From contig NZ_CP121111.1 of NCBI RefSeq assembly GCF_029625335.1, positions 2,928,353-2,992,352 of the forward strand: a stretch of DNA of 64,000 nucleotides, in the 5' to 3' direction. Below, one piece after another: positions 26,770-35,936 of the stretch. Below the pieces are notes generated by a model that worked only from the letters and a program-made list of their open reading frames with translations, was not told the DNA's origin and made no database searches. The stretch's first letter is position 1. Every line of letters begins with the position of its first letter. Source of the stretch: Flavobacterium nitratireducens. Its GTDB lineage: Bacteria > Bacteroidota > Bacteroidia > Flavobacteriales > Flavobacteriaceae. The translations under genes were made by a program, and so were the position numbers.

Positions 26770-28233
26770 ATGGAAGAATTTGTTGTTGCCTTAAATAGTA
26801 TCGTTTGGAGTAATTCTTTAATAGTTTTGTGTTTAGGAATTGGTTTGTATTTTTCAATACGAACGCGTTTTTTACAACTTCGACATATTAAAGAAATGTG
26901 GAAATTGCTATTTGATGGAGAGAGTACAGATTCAGGAGTTTCTTCTTTTCAGGCTTTGGCAATGTCATTAGCAGGTAGAGTAGGTACAGGTAATATAGCT
27001 GGAGTTGCTACTGCCATTGCTTTTGGAGGACCAGGTGCTATGTTTTGGATGTGGACAGTTGCCTTCTTAGGGGCAAGTACAGCTTATGTTGAAGCGACTT
27101 TGGCGCAAATATATAAAGAGAAACATTTAGGTGAATTTCGTGGTGGTCCTGCTTTTTATATAGAAAGAGGTTTGAAAATGAAATGGTTCGGAATTTTGTT
27201 TGCTGTAGTTTCTGTTGTTTCGGCAGGCGTATTTTTGCCGGGAGTTCAGGCGAATTCGGTAGCAGAAGGAATAAAAAATGCTTTTGATGTTGAAACTTGG
27301 ATTTCAGGTTTGGGAATGGTTGTTTTGTTTGGAGCGATTGTTTTTGGAGGAGTAAAAAGGATTGCAAGGTTTACTGAATATGTAGTTCCGTTTATGGCAA
27401 TTGGTTATATAGCATTTGCTTTAATTATTATTGGAGTGAATTTTGATCAGTTAGGGCGTGTGTTGAGTTTGATTTTTAAGAGTGCATTTAATTTAGAAGC
27501 AGGATTCGGGGCTGTTTTTGGATTGGCTATTCAGTGGGGGGTGAAGAGAGGAATCTACTCTAATGAAGCAGGTCAAGGAACAGCGCCTCATATTGCGGCT
27601 GCAGCCAATGTTTCGCATCCGGTAAAACAAGGTTTGGTGCAGTCTTTTTCGGTTTACATTGATACTTTGTTTGTGTGTTCGGCTACTGGATTTATGATTT
27701 TGATTACAGGAATGTATAATGTTCAAAACCCTGAATTTGGTAGTAACGGAGCTTCGGAGTTTTTGTATCATGGTTTAAAAAACGTAGCAGTAGGACCGGC
27801 TTATACACAAATGGCAATGGATACCGTTTTTTCTGGTTTTGGATCGTATTTTGTAGCAGTAGCATTATTTTTCTTTGCTTTTACAACTGTTATAGCCTAT
27901 TATTATATTGCTGAAACGAATATTTCTTATTTGACTAGAAAATTTGAATCACCTGCGTTTTATTATGTGTTAAAAGTAATAATGATGGTTGTGATTATGT
28001 ATGGTGCGGTTAATCAAGCAACTTTGGCTTGGGCAATTGGGGATTTAGGGGTAGGTTTGATGGCGTGGTTTAATATTATTGCGATTATTCTTTTGCAAAA
28101 ACCAGCATTAAAAGCTCTTTTGGATTATGAAAAAAAGAAAAAGGAAGGAAAGGATCCTGTTTTTTTACCTGAAACAATTGATGTTTCAAATGCTCATATT
28201 TGGAATACTTTAAACAAAGTTAAAACAGAGTAA
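26770..28233 (+). CDS. Alanine/glycine:cation symporter (AGCS family)
   Basis: This sodium-coupled amino acid importer in the inner membrane has 487 residues with about ten membrane helices. The family signature region AMSLAGRVGTGNIAGVATAI (about 67-86) is present with GGPGAMFWMW. Motifs IYSNEAGQGTAPHIAAA and SVYIDTLFVCSATGFMIL are typical of AlsT/DagA. Length is normal. It is a single-gene unit between two terminators, starting ATG at 26770. Confidence 0.95.
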   Translation: MEEFVVALNSIVWSNSLIVLCLGIGLYFSIRTRFLQLRHIKEMWKLLFDGESTDSGVSSFQALAMSLAGRVGTGNIAGVATAIAFGGPGAMFWMWTVAFLGASTAYVEATLAQIYKEKHLGEFRGGPAFYIERGLKMKWFGILFAVVSVVSAGVFLPGVQANSVAEGIKNAFDVETWISGLGMVVLFGAIVFGGVKRIARFTEYVVPFMAIGYIAFALIIIGVNFDQLGRVLSLIFKSAFNLEAGFGAVFGLAIQWGVKRGIYSNEAGQGTAPHIAAAANVSHPVKQGLVQSFSVYIDTLFVCSATGFMILITGMYNVQNPEFGSNGASEFLYHGLKNVAVGPAYTQMAMDTVFSGFGSYFVAVALFFFAFTTVIAYYYIAETNISYLTRKFESPAFYYVLKVIMMVVIMYGAVNQATLAWAIGDLGVGLMAWFNIIAIILLQKPALKALLDYEKKKKEGKDPVFLPETIDVSNAHIWNTLNKVKTE

Positions 28234-28251
28234 CTATTGTATAAATTATTT

Positions 28252-28295
28252 AAGCTTCTAGTAGTGTATTTTATGCTTTACTAGAAGCTTTTTTA
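28252..28295 (+). terminator. Terminator of the AGCS symporter gene
   Basis: The arms AAGCTTCTAGTA and TACTAGAAGCTT are nearly perfect and followed by five T residues. Confidence 0.88.
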
Positions 28296-28319
28296 TAGGA
28301 ACAAATTACTTAATTAAGT

Positions 28320-28390
28320 TATCTTTGCGCTTTTAAATTTATTGAGGATAGAAATTTCTAACTTCTAGCCTCTAACTTCTAACTTTAAAC
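28320..28390 (+). promoter_or_regulatory. Promoter -7 element and repeat-like leader of the ABC-F gene
   Basis: TATCTTTG (28320-28327) fits the TAnnTTTG -7 consensus. The leader before the ATG at 28392 carries imperfect direct repeats of TCTAACTTCTA (about 28356-28367 and 28371-28382). No function is assigned to the repeats. Confidence 0.45.
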
Positions 28391-28391
28391 A

Positions 28392-30026
28392 ATGATTACA
28401 ATTAACGATATATCGGTTCAATTTGGAGGAACTACACTTTTTAGTGATGTTTCCTTTGCTATTAATGAGAACGATAAAATTGCCCTTATGGGTAAAAATG
28501 GGGCTGGAAAATCGACTTTATTAAAAATTATTGCAGGAAATAGCAAGCCGTCAACAGGGAGTATTTCGGCGCCAAAAGAAGCGGTTATTGCTTATTTACC
28601 ACAGCATTTATTGACAACTGATACGGCTACTGTAAAAGAAGAAGCTTCGAAAGCTTTTTCTGAAGTGTTCCAAATGAAAGCGGAGATTGACGAAATCAAT
28701 GAGCAATTAACGATTCGTACTGATTATGAAAGTGACGAATACATGAAGCTTATTGAGCGTGTATCAGACTTAAGTGAAAAGTTTTATGCTATTGAAGAAA
28801 TCAATTACGAAGCAGAGGTTGAGAAAGTTTTAAAAGGATTAGGTTTTGTTGCTGCCGATTTTAATCGTAAAACTTCTGAATTTTCGGGAGGTTGGAGAAT
28901 GCGCATTGAATTGGCTAAAATCTTATTGCGTAAGCCAGATTTAATTTTACTGGATGAGCCTACTAACCACATGGATATCGAAAGTATTCAATGGTTAGAA
29001 GATTTCTTGATTAATTCGGCTAAGGCGGTGGTGGTGATTTCACACGATAGAGCTTTTGTTGATAATATTACTAATCGTACGATTGAAGTAACGATGGGAC
29101 GTATTTACGATTATAAAGCAAAGTATTCTCATTATTTAGAATTGCGTAAAGATCGTAGAATTCACCAGCAAAAAGCATATGATGAGCAACAAAAAATGAT
29201 TGCCGATAATAGAGCTTTTATTGAGCGATTTAAAGGGACTTTCTCTAAAACAGATGCGGTACAATCTCGTGTGAGAATGTTAGAGAAGTTAGAGATTGTT
29301 CAGGTAGATGAAGTCGATACTTCGGCTTTGAAATTAAAGTTTCCTCCAGCAGCTCGTTCTGGACAATATCCAGTTGTGGTTAAAGATTTGGCTAAATCCT
29401 ATGGTGATCACGTAGTTTTTAAAGATGCTAATATTGTTATCGAAAGAGGTCAAAAAGTGGCTTTTGTGGGTAAAAATGGTGAAGGTAAATCGACCATGAT
29501 TAAAGCCATCATGAAAGAAATTGGTATTGATGGTGGAAGTGTGGAAATTGGTCACAATGCTCAAATTGGGTATTTTGCACAAAATCAAGCTTCATTATTA
29601 GATGAAAATGCGACTATTTTTGAAACGATTGATAGTATTGCGGTTGGTGATATTCGTACTCAGATTAAAAATATTTTAGGAGCTTTCATGTTTCAAGGGG
29701 ACGATATTACTAAAAAAGTAAAAGTGCTTTCGGGTGGGGAGAAAACGCGTTTAGCAATGATTAAATTATTGCTAGAACCTGTAAACTTGTTGATTCTGGA
29801 TGAGCCTTCAAACCATTTGGATATGAAAACCAAAGATATTATTAAGGATGCTTTGCGAGATTTTGATGGAACTTTGATTTTAGTTTCTCACGACCGTGAT
29901 TTCTTAGATGGATTAGCGACTAAGGTTTTCGAATTTGGGAACAAAAGAGTGGTGGAGCACTTCGAGGATATTTCAGGATTCTTGGCTCACAAGAAAATGG
30001 AAAGTATGAGAGAGATTGAAAAATAA
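28392..30026 (+). CDS. ABC-F family ATP-binding protein
   Basis: This soluble protein of 544 residues has two ABC ATPase domains and no membrane segment. Domain 1 has Walker A GKNGAGKST and signature SGGWRMRIELA with DEPTNHMD. Domain 2 has GKNGEGKST and SGGEKTRLAMIK with DEPSNHLD. A charged helical linker (about 240-310) joins them. ABC-F proteins bind the ribosomal E site and rescue or tune translation. The closest forms are YbiT/EttA-like housekeeping types, and nothing here shows an antibiotic-protection extension. A strong terminator follows. Confidence 0.93.
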   Translation: MITINDISVQFGGTTLFSDVSFAINENDKIALMGKNGAGKSTLLKIIAGNSKPSTGSISAPKEAVIAYLPQHLLTTDTATVKEEASKAFSEVFQMKAEIDEINEQLTIRTDYESDEYMKLIERVSDLSEKFYAIEEINYEAEVEKVLKGLGFVAADFNRKTSEFSGGWRMRIELAKILLRKPDLILLDEPTNHMDIESIQWLEDFLINSAKAVVVISHDRAFVDNITNRTIEVTMGRIYDYKAKYSHYLELRKDRRIHQQKAYDEQQKMIADNRAFIERFKGTFSKTDAVQSRVRMLEKLEIVQVDEVDTSALKLKFPPAARSGQYPVVVKDLAKSYGDHVVFKDANIVIERGQKVAFVGKNGEGKSTMIKAIMKEIGIDGGSVEIGHNAQIGYFAQNQASLLDENATIFETIDSIAVGDIRTQIKNILGAFMFQGDDITKKVKVLSGGEKTRLAMIKLLLEPVNLLILDEPSNHLDMKTKDIIKDALRDFDGTLILVSHDRDFLDGLATKVFEFGNKRVVEHFEDISGFLAHKKMESMREIEK

Positions 30027-30046
30027 TTTTCTATTCAGATATAAAT

Positions 30047-30073
30047 AAAAGGCACAATTTGTGCCTTTTATTG
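30047..30073 (+). terminator. Terminator of the ABC-F gene
   Basis: AAAAGGCAC and GTGCCTTTT pair across a short loop, with flanking A and T runs. It may also stop the convergent small acetyltransferase pseudogene. Confidence 0.85.
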
Positions 30074-30079
30074 TTTTTG

Positions 30080-30382
30080 TTAAATTCGGATTCCAGGAGG
30101 TAGTAATTCTTTGTAAGCTGGATTTTTTCTGAAAAAATGTACTATTCTAGGATATACTGGGACTACTTTTGTGCGTTCTTCGATTGAGTTGTCTAGTATG
30201 TTTTTTATTATAAAATCAATGATTTAGTCGTTATCAAAATGTTCCGGGGTATTGATTTTGGTTAAAAATATTTTTCTTTCTTGAAGTGAATATTCAATTG
30301 TGATAAGGCCTTCTGGAATAGTGGTTTCAAATTGTCTAGCAAAAGCATTGTTTTTAATTTCAATTGAATCAATTGTTTCCAT
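30080..30382 (-). pseudogene. Small GNAT-like N-acetyltransferase (YjdJ-type) with an in-frame stop
   Basis: Reading the minus strand from ATG at 30382 gives METIDSIEIKNNAFARQFET and IEYSLQERKIFLTKI, as in the roughly 100-residue single-domain acetyltransferases of the YjdJ/DUF-type GNAT group. A TAA at 30224-30226 stops it after about 52 residues. The same frame then continues with FIIKNILDNSIEER, VVPVYPRIVHFFRKNPAY and ends PPGIRI, all family-like. Thus one nonsense change interrupts an otherwise intact gene of 101 codons including the stop. A nonsense substitution cannot be a homopolymer miscall. Confidence 0.7.
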
Positions 30383-30648
30383 GGTAATTAAGAATTTTGT
30401 TGTGCAAAGCAATTACAATAGATTTTTTGCTCTAAGATTTTCTGAGTACTATCGCTTATTGCTTTTGTTTTATGTGAATATTTTATTCGATAAGACGAAT
30501 TGTAAAGTTAAGTATTTGGATATCAAATTCAAATGACTTTAACACAGCTTCTAATGTTAAAGTTTAGTATGTCTTTTTTTATTTAATCATTTTCTGTTTT
30601 TTAAGTCTTTAAATTAGTATTTTGGTAATTTAAAATCCGAATGATTTA

Positions 30649-31326
30649 ATGAGTAAAATTCCTTTATATTTTATGCCTGGGTTAGCGGCCAATCCTTTAA
30701 TTTTTGAAAGAATAAGGTTGGATGATTCGCTTTTTGATGTTCATTTTTTAGAATGGAAAATTCCAGAGCATGGAGAAACTCTTGATAATTATGCTAAGCG
30801 CATCGCTTTGGGTGTGAAAAAAGAGCAATCAGTTTTAATAGGTGTTTCTTTTGGAGGGATTTTAGTACAGGAAATGGCGAAGTTTCTCAATGTGCAAAAA
30901 ATAATTATTATTTCGAGTGTTAAATCAAAGGAAGAATTTCCTAGGCGAATACGTTTTGCCCGAAAAACATTGCTGTATAAATTGATTCCAATTCGATTGG
31001 TATTGAGTTTGGGTAAGTTGGCGCAGTTTGTTTTGGGTGAAAAAAGCTCAAATAGAATGCAGTTGTATGATACTTTTCTATCGGTGCGCGATGTTAATTA
31101 TTTAAAATGGGCTTTTGAGAAAGTAGTTTTATGGGATCGTATAAAAATAGATGAACGTGTGATTCATGTTCATGGTGATAAAGATGCGGTGTTTCCGATA
31201 CAAAATATCCAAAAATGTGTGGTGGTAGAAGGTGGAACACATGTAATGATTTATACTAAATACCGATGGTTTAATGCTAATTTACCAGCGATTATTTTAG
31301 ATTCAAAAAATTTAATTTATAGTTAA
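30649..31326 (+). CDS. Alpha/beta hydrolase
   Basis: The 225-residue alpha/beta hydrolase has the nucleophile elbow GVSFGG (Ser near 84), the acid region VHGDKDAVFP and the histidine EGGTHVMI, completing a Ser-Asp-His triad. LYFMPGLAANPLIFERI is the oxyanion-side start. No signal peptide is seen, so it is cytoplasmic. The substrate is unknown: esterase or thioesterase activity is the general expectation. The ATG at 30649 is fixed by the conserved N-terminal strand. A terminator follows. Confidence 0.88.
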   Translation: MSKIPLYFMPGLAANPLIFERIRLDDSLFDVHFLEWKIPEHGETLDNYAKRIALGVKKEQSVLIGVSFGGILVQEMAKFLNVQKIIIISSVKSKEEFPRRIRFARKTLLYKLIPIRLVLSLGKLAQFVLGEKSSNRMQLYDTFLSVRDVNYLKWAFEKVVLWDRIKIDERVIHVHGDKDAVFPIQNIQKCVVVEGGTHVMIYTKYRWFNANLPAIILDSKNLIYS

Positions 31327-31345
31327 ATATTCTAGTAGGACTAAA

Positions 31346-31388
31346 AAAAAATCCGTCAACTTTAAATAAGTGACGGATTTTAAAAAAA
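31346..31388. terminator. Bidirectional terminator between the hydrolase and the TPR gene
   Basis: AAAATCCGTCA (31347 on) pairs with TGACGGATTTT (ending 31381). A and T tracts on both sides allow termination of both convergent genes. Confidence 0.85.
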
Positions 31389-31400
31389 GGTGTGATGAAA

Positions 31401-31917
31401 TTACATTTTTTTCATTTGTTCTTTCATCATATTGATTTGATCTTTCAACATTCCTTGTTTGTCTAGTTTCTTTACTTCAGCGATTAAATTGGTCGCTTCA
31501 ATTTTTTCTTCTTCTTGAAAGCGCAATTCCTGCCAAATTTAGTTTAGCAACGGCTAAATCCATATCCATAGATAAACCTAGTTCAATCGCTTTCTTAAAA
31601 TATTTCTCTGATTGATTGATATTTGTTTGCGAAAGCATGATTCCGTGAAGATAATTAAAGTATCCTTGTTGTTTTCTAGTTAAAGCTCCTTCAGGATTTT
31701 TTATGTATGAAAGCCACTTTTGAGCGCCTACAAAGTCTTGTTTTCTTAATTTTAAAAAGGCCAATAAGATGAATTCGTTTCTGTAATAAAGAAAAACAGG
31801 AATTATTGTAAGCAATAATAAGAAGATTCCATTGCCAATATTGTTTTCCGTAAATTGCCAAATGCTAGTAATTACAATAAGTCCAGCGATAATAAGTTTG
31901 ATATTCTTGTTTAACAT
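31401..31917 (-). pseudogene. Membrane TPR protein with a C-terminal frameshift
   Basis: The first 135 residues give two membrane helices (about 7-23 and 29-46) followed by TPR-like helices (SQTNINQSEKYFKKAIELGL). Near 31518-31520 the run has one T too many on the minus strand (CTTTCAAG where CTTCAAG keeps frame), and the open frame ends early at 31498. Restoring the frame continues EEEKIEATNLIAEVKKL and ends KEQMKKM at 31401, for 171 residues. It is a two-helix, TPR-bearing inner-membrane protein of unknown partner. A TATATTTG promoter box on the minus strand (31941-31948) lies just upstream, divergent from rpmH. Confidence 0.8.
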
Positions 31918-31982
31918 GATGGTTGTTTGATTTGTGTTTGCAAATATAGTAAAAGGAATTAAAAATATTTTTATAAAACTTC

Positions 31983-32011
31983 TTGCTAGAAAAAAAGTCT
32001 TTGTATATTTG
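31983..32011 (+). promoter_or_regulatory. Promoter of rpmH
   Basis: TTG (31983-31985) and TATATTTG (32004-32011) are separated by 18 bases, a full Bacteroidota promoter. It gives a leader of about 65 bases before rpmH. Confidence 0.8.
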
Positions 32012-32083
32012 CACTCGGTTTAGAAATGACCGTTATATCAAACAATAAAAGATACAATTAATAAGATTTAAAGATACAAACCA

Positions 32084-32245
32084 ATGAGCAAAAGAACGTT
32101 TCAACCATCGAAAAGAAAAAGAAGAAATAAACACGGATTTATGGACAGAATGGCTTCTGCAAATGGAAGAAAAGTTCTTGCGCGTAGAAGAGCTAAAGGA
32201 AGACATAAATTAACTGTTTCTAGCGAGCCTAGACACAAAAAATAA
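32084..32245 (+). CDS. rpmH: 50S ribosomal protein L34
   Basis: The 53-residue product starts [19 protein letters not shown] and continues [20 protein letters not shown], the universal L34 pattern. It is highly basic and binds 23S rRNA. It is too short for a 60-residue ORF cutoff. It has a full promoter upstream and a terminator 20 bases downstream. The usual rnpA neighbour is absent here. Confidence 0.98.
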
Positions 32246-32264
32246 TGTTTGAAAAAGCATAAAT

Positions 32265-32298
32265 AAGGGCGTTACTTTTATTAGTATCGCCCTTTTTT
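32265..32298 (+). terminator. Terminator of rpmH
   Basis: AAGGGCG pairs with CGCCCTT across a TTAC-to-AGTA region that can itself pair, then a T tract follows. Confidence 0.85.
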
Positions 32299-32362
32299 AT
32301 ACCTAGTCTGAAAATAGTACTCAAGTTTATGTTTTTTAATGAGTTACCTCTTTTAAAAAAAG

Positions 32363-32370
32363 TAAATTTG
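32363..32370 (+). promoter_or_regulatory. -7 element (TAAATTTG) of carB
   Basis: TAAATTTG fits the Bacteroidota -7 consensus and lies 38 bases before the carB ATG. No clear -33 TTG is visible. Confidence 0.5.
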
Positions 32371-32408
32371 AGAAATAAAAAACTTCAAAAAACAATAATT
32401 ACATCATA

Positions 32409-35264
32409 ATGCCAAAAGACACTTCAATCAAATCCGTTTTAATTATAGGTTCAGGTCCTATTGTTATTGGTCAAGCTTGCGAATTCGATTACGCAGGATC
32501 GCAATCAGCTCGTTCTATTCGTGAAGAAGGAATCGAGGTTATTCTTATCAATTCGAATCCTGCTACAATTATGACCGACCCATCAATGGCGGATCATATC
32601 TATTTGAAACCTTTAACGACTAAATCGATCATTGAAATCCTTAAAGAACATCCACAAATTGATGCTGTATTGCCTACTATGGGTGGTCAAACGGCACTTA
32701 ATTTATGTCTGGAAGCGCAGGAAAAAGGAATTTGGGATGATTTTGGTGTAAAAATGATTGGGGTTGATGTAAACGCAATTAATATTACTGAAGATAGAGA
32801 CCAGTTTAAAGCGCTTTTAAAGAAAATTAATGTACCAACTGCACCAGCAGAAATTTGTACATCATATTTAAGAGGTAAAGAAATTGCTCAGGAATTTGGT
32901 TTCCCATTGGTTATTCGTCCTTCTTTTACATTAGGTGGAACTGGGGCTTCTATCGTATATAAACCAGAAGATTTTGACCGATTGTTAACTGCAGGTCTTG
33001 AGGCTTCACCAATCCATGAAGTTTTAATTGATAAAGCTTTAATGGGATGGAAAGAATACGAATTAGAGCTTTTAAGAGATAAAAATGACAATGTTGTCAT
33101 CATTTGTTCTATCGAAAATATGGACCCAATGGGAATCCATACTGGAGATTCGATTACAGTGGCTCCTGCAATGACATTATCGGATACTACTTTCCAAAAA
33201 TTACGTGATTACGCTATCTTGATGATGCGCAGTATTGGTAATTTTGCCGGAGGATGTAACGTACAGTTTGCAGTATCACCTGATGATAAAGAAGATATCG
33301 TGGCTATTGAAATTAACCCACGTGTATCTCGTTCTTCTGCTTTGGCATCAAAAGCTACAGGATATCCAATTGCAAAAATTGCTTCTAAATTAGCTTTAGG
33401 TTACAACTTAGATGAGTTACAAAACCAAATTACAAAATCTACTTCAGCTTTATTCGAGCCTACTTTAGATTATGTTATTGTAAAAATACCACGTTGGAAC
33501 TTTGATAAATTTGAAGGTTCTGACCGAATTTTAGGTCTTCAAATGAAGTCGGTAGGTGAGGTAATGGGAATTGGGCGTTCGTTCCAAGAAGCTTTACACA
33601 AAGCAACACAATCATTAGAAATTAAACGTAATGGTTTAGGTGCAGATGGTAAAGGGTATACCAATTACGAACAAATTATTGAAAAACTTACTTATGCAAG
33701 CTGGGATCGTGTATTCGTAATTTACGATGCGATTGCTATGGGAATTCCATTGAGCAGAATTCATGAAATCACTAAAATTGATATGTGGTTCTTGAAACAG
33801 TATGAGGAGTTATTTATCTTAGAAAAAGAAATTGCCAATTATAAAGTGAGCAATTTACCAAAAGAGTTATTGCTTGAGGCAAAACAAAAAGGTTTTGCTG
33901 ACCGTCAATTAGCTCATATGATGGGATGTTTAGAGAGTGAAGTTCACGCTTTACGTATGGAGATGAACATCAACCGTGTGTTCAAATTGGTTGATACTTG
34001 TGCTGCGGAGTTTAAAGCTAAAACGCCTTACTACTACTCAACATTTGAGGCTGAAATTGAAAAAGCAGATGGAACACGTTTTGTAGATAATGAAAGTATT
34101 GTTACTGATAAAAAGAAAGTAATTGTCTTAGGTTCTGGACCAAACCGTATTGGACAAGGAATTGAGTTCGATTACTCTTGTGTTCACGGAGTTTTAGCTT
34201 CTAAAGAGTGTGGATACGAAACGATTATGATTAATTGTAACCCTGAAACCGTTTCAACTGATTTTGATACAGCCGATAAATTATACTTTGAGCCGGTTTT
34301 CTGGGAGCATATTTATGACATTATCCAACACGAAAAACCAGAAGGAGTTATCGTTCAGTTAGGTGGTCAAACAGCGCTTAAATTAGCTGAAAAATTATCT
34401 AAATACGGCGTAAAAATCATCGGAACAAGCTTTGATGCATTAGACTTAGCAGAAGACAGAGGACGTTTCTCTGATTTATTAACGGAGTTGAAAATTCCTT
34501 TCCCTAAATTCGGAATTGCAGAAAGCGCAGACGAAGCTTCGAAGTTAGCGGACTCATTAGATTTCCCATTATTAGTTCGTCCTTCTTATGTATTAGGAGG
34601 TCAGGGAATGAAAATTGTAATCAACAAACAAGAGTTAGAAGAACACGTAATTGATTTGTTGAAATCGATCCCAGGAAACAAATTATTGTTAGACCACTAT
34701 TTAGATGGTGCTATCGAAGCAGAAGCAGATGCTATTTGTGATGCTGATGGAAATGTGTACATCATCGGAATTATGGAGCACATCGAGCCATGTGGAGTTC
34801 ACTCGGGAGATTCTAATGCTACATTGCCTCCTTTCAATTTGGGAGAGTTTGTAATGCAACAAATCAAAGATCATACACACAAAATTGCTAAAGCATTAAA
34901 AACTGTAGGTTTAATCAATATTCAGTTTGCGATTAAAGATGATACCGTTTATATCATCGAAGCGAATCCAAGAGCTTCTCGTACAGTTCCATTTATTGCT
35001 AAAGCGTATGGTGAGCCTTACGTAAACTACGCTACTAAAGTAATGTTAGGACACAGTAAAGTAACCGACTTTGATTTCAATCCTAAATTAAACGGATACG
35101 CTATCAAACAACCGGTATTCTCTTTCAGTAAGTTCCCTAATGTAAACAAAGCTTTAGGACCTGAAATGAAATCAACAGGAGAAAGCATCTTGTTTATCGA
35201 TGATTTAAAAGATGATCAATTCTACGAATTGTATTCAAGAAGAAAAATGTATTTGAGTAAATAA
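32409..35264 (+). CDS. carB: Carbamoyl-phosphate synthase large subunit
   Basis: CarB makes carbamoyl phosphate for arginine and pyrimidine synthesis with ammonia from CarA. Both ATP-grasp halves are present: LIIGSGPIVIGQACEFDYAG starts the first, and VLGSGPNRIGQGIEFDYSC the second near residue 575. VIRPSFTLGGTGASI and LLVRPSYVLGGQGM are the ATP loops. At 951 residues it is about 120 shorter than the Escherichia coli protein, because it ends (SRRKMYLSK) before the C-terminal MGS allosteric domain. I recall this short form as usual in Flavobacteriia, so it is not a truncation. carA is not adjacent in the window. Confidence 0.96.
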   Translation: MPKDTSIKSVLIIGSGPIVIGQACEFDYAGSQSARSIREEGIEVILINSNPATIMTDPSMADHIYLKPLTTKSIIEILKEHPQIDAVLPTMGGQTALNLCLEAQEKGIWDDFGVKMIGVDVNAINITEDRDQFKALLKKINVPTAPAEICTSYLRGKEIAQEFGFPLVIRPSFTLGGTGASIVYKPEDFDRLLTAGLEASPIHEVLIDKALMGWKEYELELLRDKNDNVVIICSIENMDPMGIHTGDSITVAPAMTLSDTTFQKLRDYAILMMRSIGNFAGGCNVQFAVSPDDKEDIVAIEINPRVSRSSALASKATGYPIAKIASKLALGYNLDELQNQITKSTSALFEPTLDYVIVKIPRWNFDKFEGSDRILGLQMKSVGEVMGIGRSFQEALHKATQSLEIKRNGLGADGKGYTNYEQIIEKLTYASWDRVFVIYDAIAMGIPLSRIHEITKIDMWFLKQYEELFILEKEIANYKVSNLPKELLLEAKQKGFADRQLAHMMGCLESEVHALRMEMNINRVFKLVDTCAAEFKAKTPYYYSTFEAEIEKADGTRFVDNESIVTDKKKVIVLGSGPNRIGQGIEFDYSCVHGVLASKECGYETIMINCNPETVSTDFDTADKLYFEPVFWEHIYDIIQHEKPEGVIVQLGGQTALKLAEKLSKYGVKIIGTSFDALDLAEDRGRFSDLLTELKIPFPKFGIAESADEASKLADSLDFPLLVRPSYVLGGQGMKIVINKQELEEHVIDLLKSIPGNKLLLDHYLDGAIEAEADAICDADGNVYIIGIMEHIEPCGVHSGDSNATLPPFNLGEFVMQQIKDHTHKIAKALKTVGLINIQFAIKDDTVYIIEANPRASRTVPFIAKAYGEPYVNYATKVMLGHSKVTDFDFNPKLNGYAIKQPVFSFSKFPNVNKALGPEMKSTGESILFIDDLKDDQFYELYSRRKMYLSK

Positions 35265-35283
35265 TAACTCAATTGATTCATAG

Positions 35284-35322
35284 AATAGGCTGTCCATCAA
35301 GACAGCCTATTTTTTTTTTTGT
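35284..35322 (+). terminator. Terminator of carB
   Basis: AATAGGCTGTC and GACAGCCTATT form a perfect 11-bp stem with a 6-base loop, followed by 12 T residues. Confidence 0.92.
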
Positions 35323-35936
35323 TTTTTTTGGGGGAGCACAACATTTGGCTTTTTTTAATAGCAATAGTTCCTGCTGTTCGCTGTATCTTGTGGCAGCTTA
35401 AAGGCTGCTGCCACAAGGATGTCGCTACCATCAGGGCTATTTAGGTAAGATTGGTGTTTTTTTAGAAGTAACAACCCAATTTGCTGTAAAACCAAAGAAT
35501 GAAAATTACTGTTGGAAAAAATTATCAAAAACGTCAGTTCGAGGAATAATTTGGTAACCTAAAAAACAATACAAAAAGACGTTGTAAATTATGAATTGAA
35601 TTGTAGTAATTTCTGGCAACTCAACTTGTCCTTAGCTTCCGCAATCGAGTGTCAAATGTTTGAAGAATACGTAAAAAGAAAATCTGTTTGAGCGCAGCGA
35701 GTTATTTTCTTTTAGTATTCGAAAACAAATTTGACCGACGAGGAAGCTTAAGACTTGATTTTTTTGTTTCTTTTTTGATCAAGCAAAAAAGAAAATTAGT
35801 AAAAGATAATTTCACATTTAATAAAACGTCATTGGTAGTGTTTTTTTGCGTAATGAAATGAAGTAAAAAATGTAACAAAAATAATAAAATGTATTTTTGT
35901 TATTCTTGATAAAAGGAATAGCATAAAAATGACAAC
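35323..35936. repeat. Non-coding stretch with three hairpin or inverted-repeat elements
   Basis: No ORF is convincing here. Three structures fill it. First, CTTGTGGCAGC (35387-35397) pairs with GCTGCCACAAG (35407-35417), within sequence resembling dispersed repeats common in Flavobacterium. Second, a long imperfect inverted repeat spans 35631-35752. Third, TTTCTTTTTTG (35767-35777) pairs with CAAAAAAGAAA (35784-35794). Together they look like dispersed, mobile-type non-coding elements. Copy number elsewhere in the genome cannot be judged from this window. Confidence 0.6.
35631..35752. repeat. Long imperfect inverted repeat (MITE-like hairpin)
   Basis: The outer arms CTTAGCTTCC (35631-35640) and GGAAGCTTAAG (35742-35752) pair with one bulge. 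Inside, GTCAAATGTTT pairs with AAACAAATTTGAC, GAATAC with GTATTC, and AAAAGAAAAT with ATTTTCTTTT, around a loop containing GAGCGCAGCGAG. The whole of about 120 nt can fold into one hairpin with bulges, a size and form like a miniature transposable element. No target-site duplication was established. Confidence 0.55.

Noticed and set aside
32409..35264. Truncated carB
   Set aside because: The gene ends cleanly with a strong terminator and the short form is usual in Flavobacteriia.
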